Shown here one piece after another: positions 15,524 through 15,560 of a stretch of 15,560 nucleotides of DNA (the first letter of the stretch is position 1; every line of letters begins with the position of its first letter). The translations under genes and the position numbers were made by a program. The notes under the pieces are model-generated. The model saw only the letters and a list, made by a program, of their open reading frames with translations, did no database searches and was not told where the DNA came from. The stretch is from an uncultured Phenylobacterium sp. (GTDB taxonomy: Bacteria; Pseudomonadota; Alphaproteobacteria; Caulobacterales; Caulobacteraceae). The stretch is taken from NCBI GenBank assembly GCA_945952355.1, contig CAMFIW010000015.1, positions 1-15,560 on the forward strand. Reading direction: 5' to 3'.

Positions 15524-15560
15524 CTGTCTCTTATACACATCTGACGCTGCCGACGATATG
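15524..15560 (+). other. Nextera (Tn5) adapter read-through at contig end, not genomic
   Basis: CTGTCTCTTATACACATCT (15524-15542) is the 19-bp Tn5 mosaic end. It is followed directly by GACGCTGCCGACGA (15543-15556), the reverse complement of the Nextera read-1/i5-side adapter. The last four bases TATG would be the start of the i5 index read in reverse. The first C (15524) could also be genomic. On the minus strand this tail yields a peptide beginning MCIRDS, a known signature of untrimmed Nextera ends. Confidence 0.98.

Noticed and set aside
14806..15540. 244-aa minus-strand frame beginning MCIRDS
   Set aside because: Its start lies in the Nextera adapter and the rest is antisense to the SDR gene; MCIRDS is a known adapter artefact.

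Overview
The window is GC-rich (about two thirds G+C by eye) bacterial DNA with dense, strongly GC3-biased genes. The protein families point to an alphaproteobacterium, most plausibly Caulobacterales (a Caulobacter/Phenylobacterium-like genome): a coniferyl-type aldehyde dehydrogenase, an AMP-dependent acyl-CoA synthetase, a Nu-class GST beside a 2-oxoglutarate oxygenase, a Tat-exported DUF885 protein and an Ala-rich lipoprotein. The taxon is an inference from protein flavour; there is no rRNA or marker gene. No tRNA, rRNA, CRISPR, insertion sequence, phage gene or toxin-antitoxin pair was seen. No stretch over 300 bases lacks a gene.

Layout. 1-605 (minus): N-terminal part of an MFS transporter that runs off the left edge. 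756-1040 (plus): a small ASCH-domain gene. 1166-2909 (minus): a two-gene unit, Nu-class GST then an isopenicillin-N-synthase-like Fe(II)/2OG oxygenase. 3024-6795 (plus): a second, different GST, a class-3/coniferyl-type aldehyde dehydrogenase and an acyl-CoA synthetase, which could together carry an aldehyde to an acid and then a CoA thioester. 6792-9019: a MocR-type regulator (minus) divergent from a LysE/RhtB exporter (plus). 9099-11719 (plus): a GAF/PAS-like/Fis regulator without an AAA+ domain, an 18-bp palindrome, and an ExaC/AcoD/AldB-type aldehyde dehydrogenase, closed by a strong hairpin. 11826-13649 (plus): Tat-exported DUF885 metallopeptidase-like protein. 13700-14014 (minus): Ala-rich lipoprotein. 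14138-14695 (minus): unrecognised protein. 14884 onward (plus): an SDR protein lacking the usual Tyr/Lys catalytic pair, cut by the contig end.

The last 37 bases (15524-15560) are not genomic. They are the Tn5 mosaic end plus Nextera read-1 adapter, so the contig really ends at about 15523.

I see no wholly new multi-gene system; this is mostly ordinary accessory metabolism and transport. The points most worth a second look are the adapter tail, the SDR with missing catalytic residues, the AAA+-less AcoR-like regulator with its nearby palindrome, and the direct repeat between the MocR regulator and the LysE exporter.
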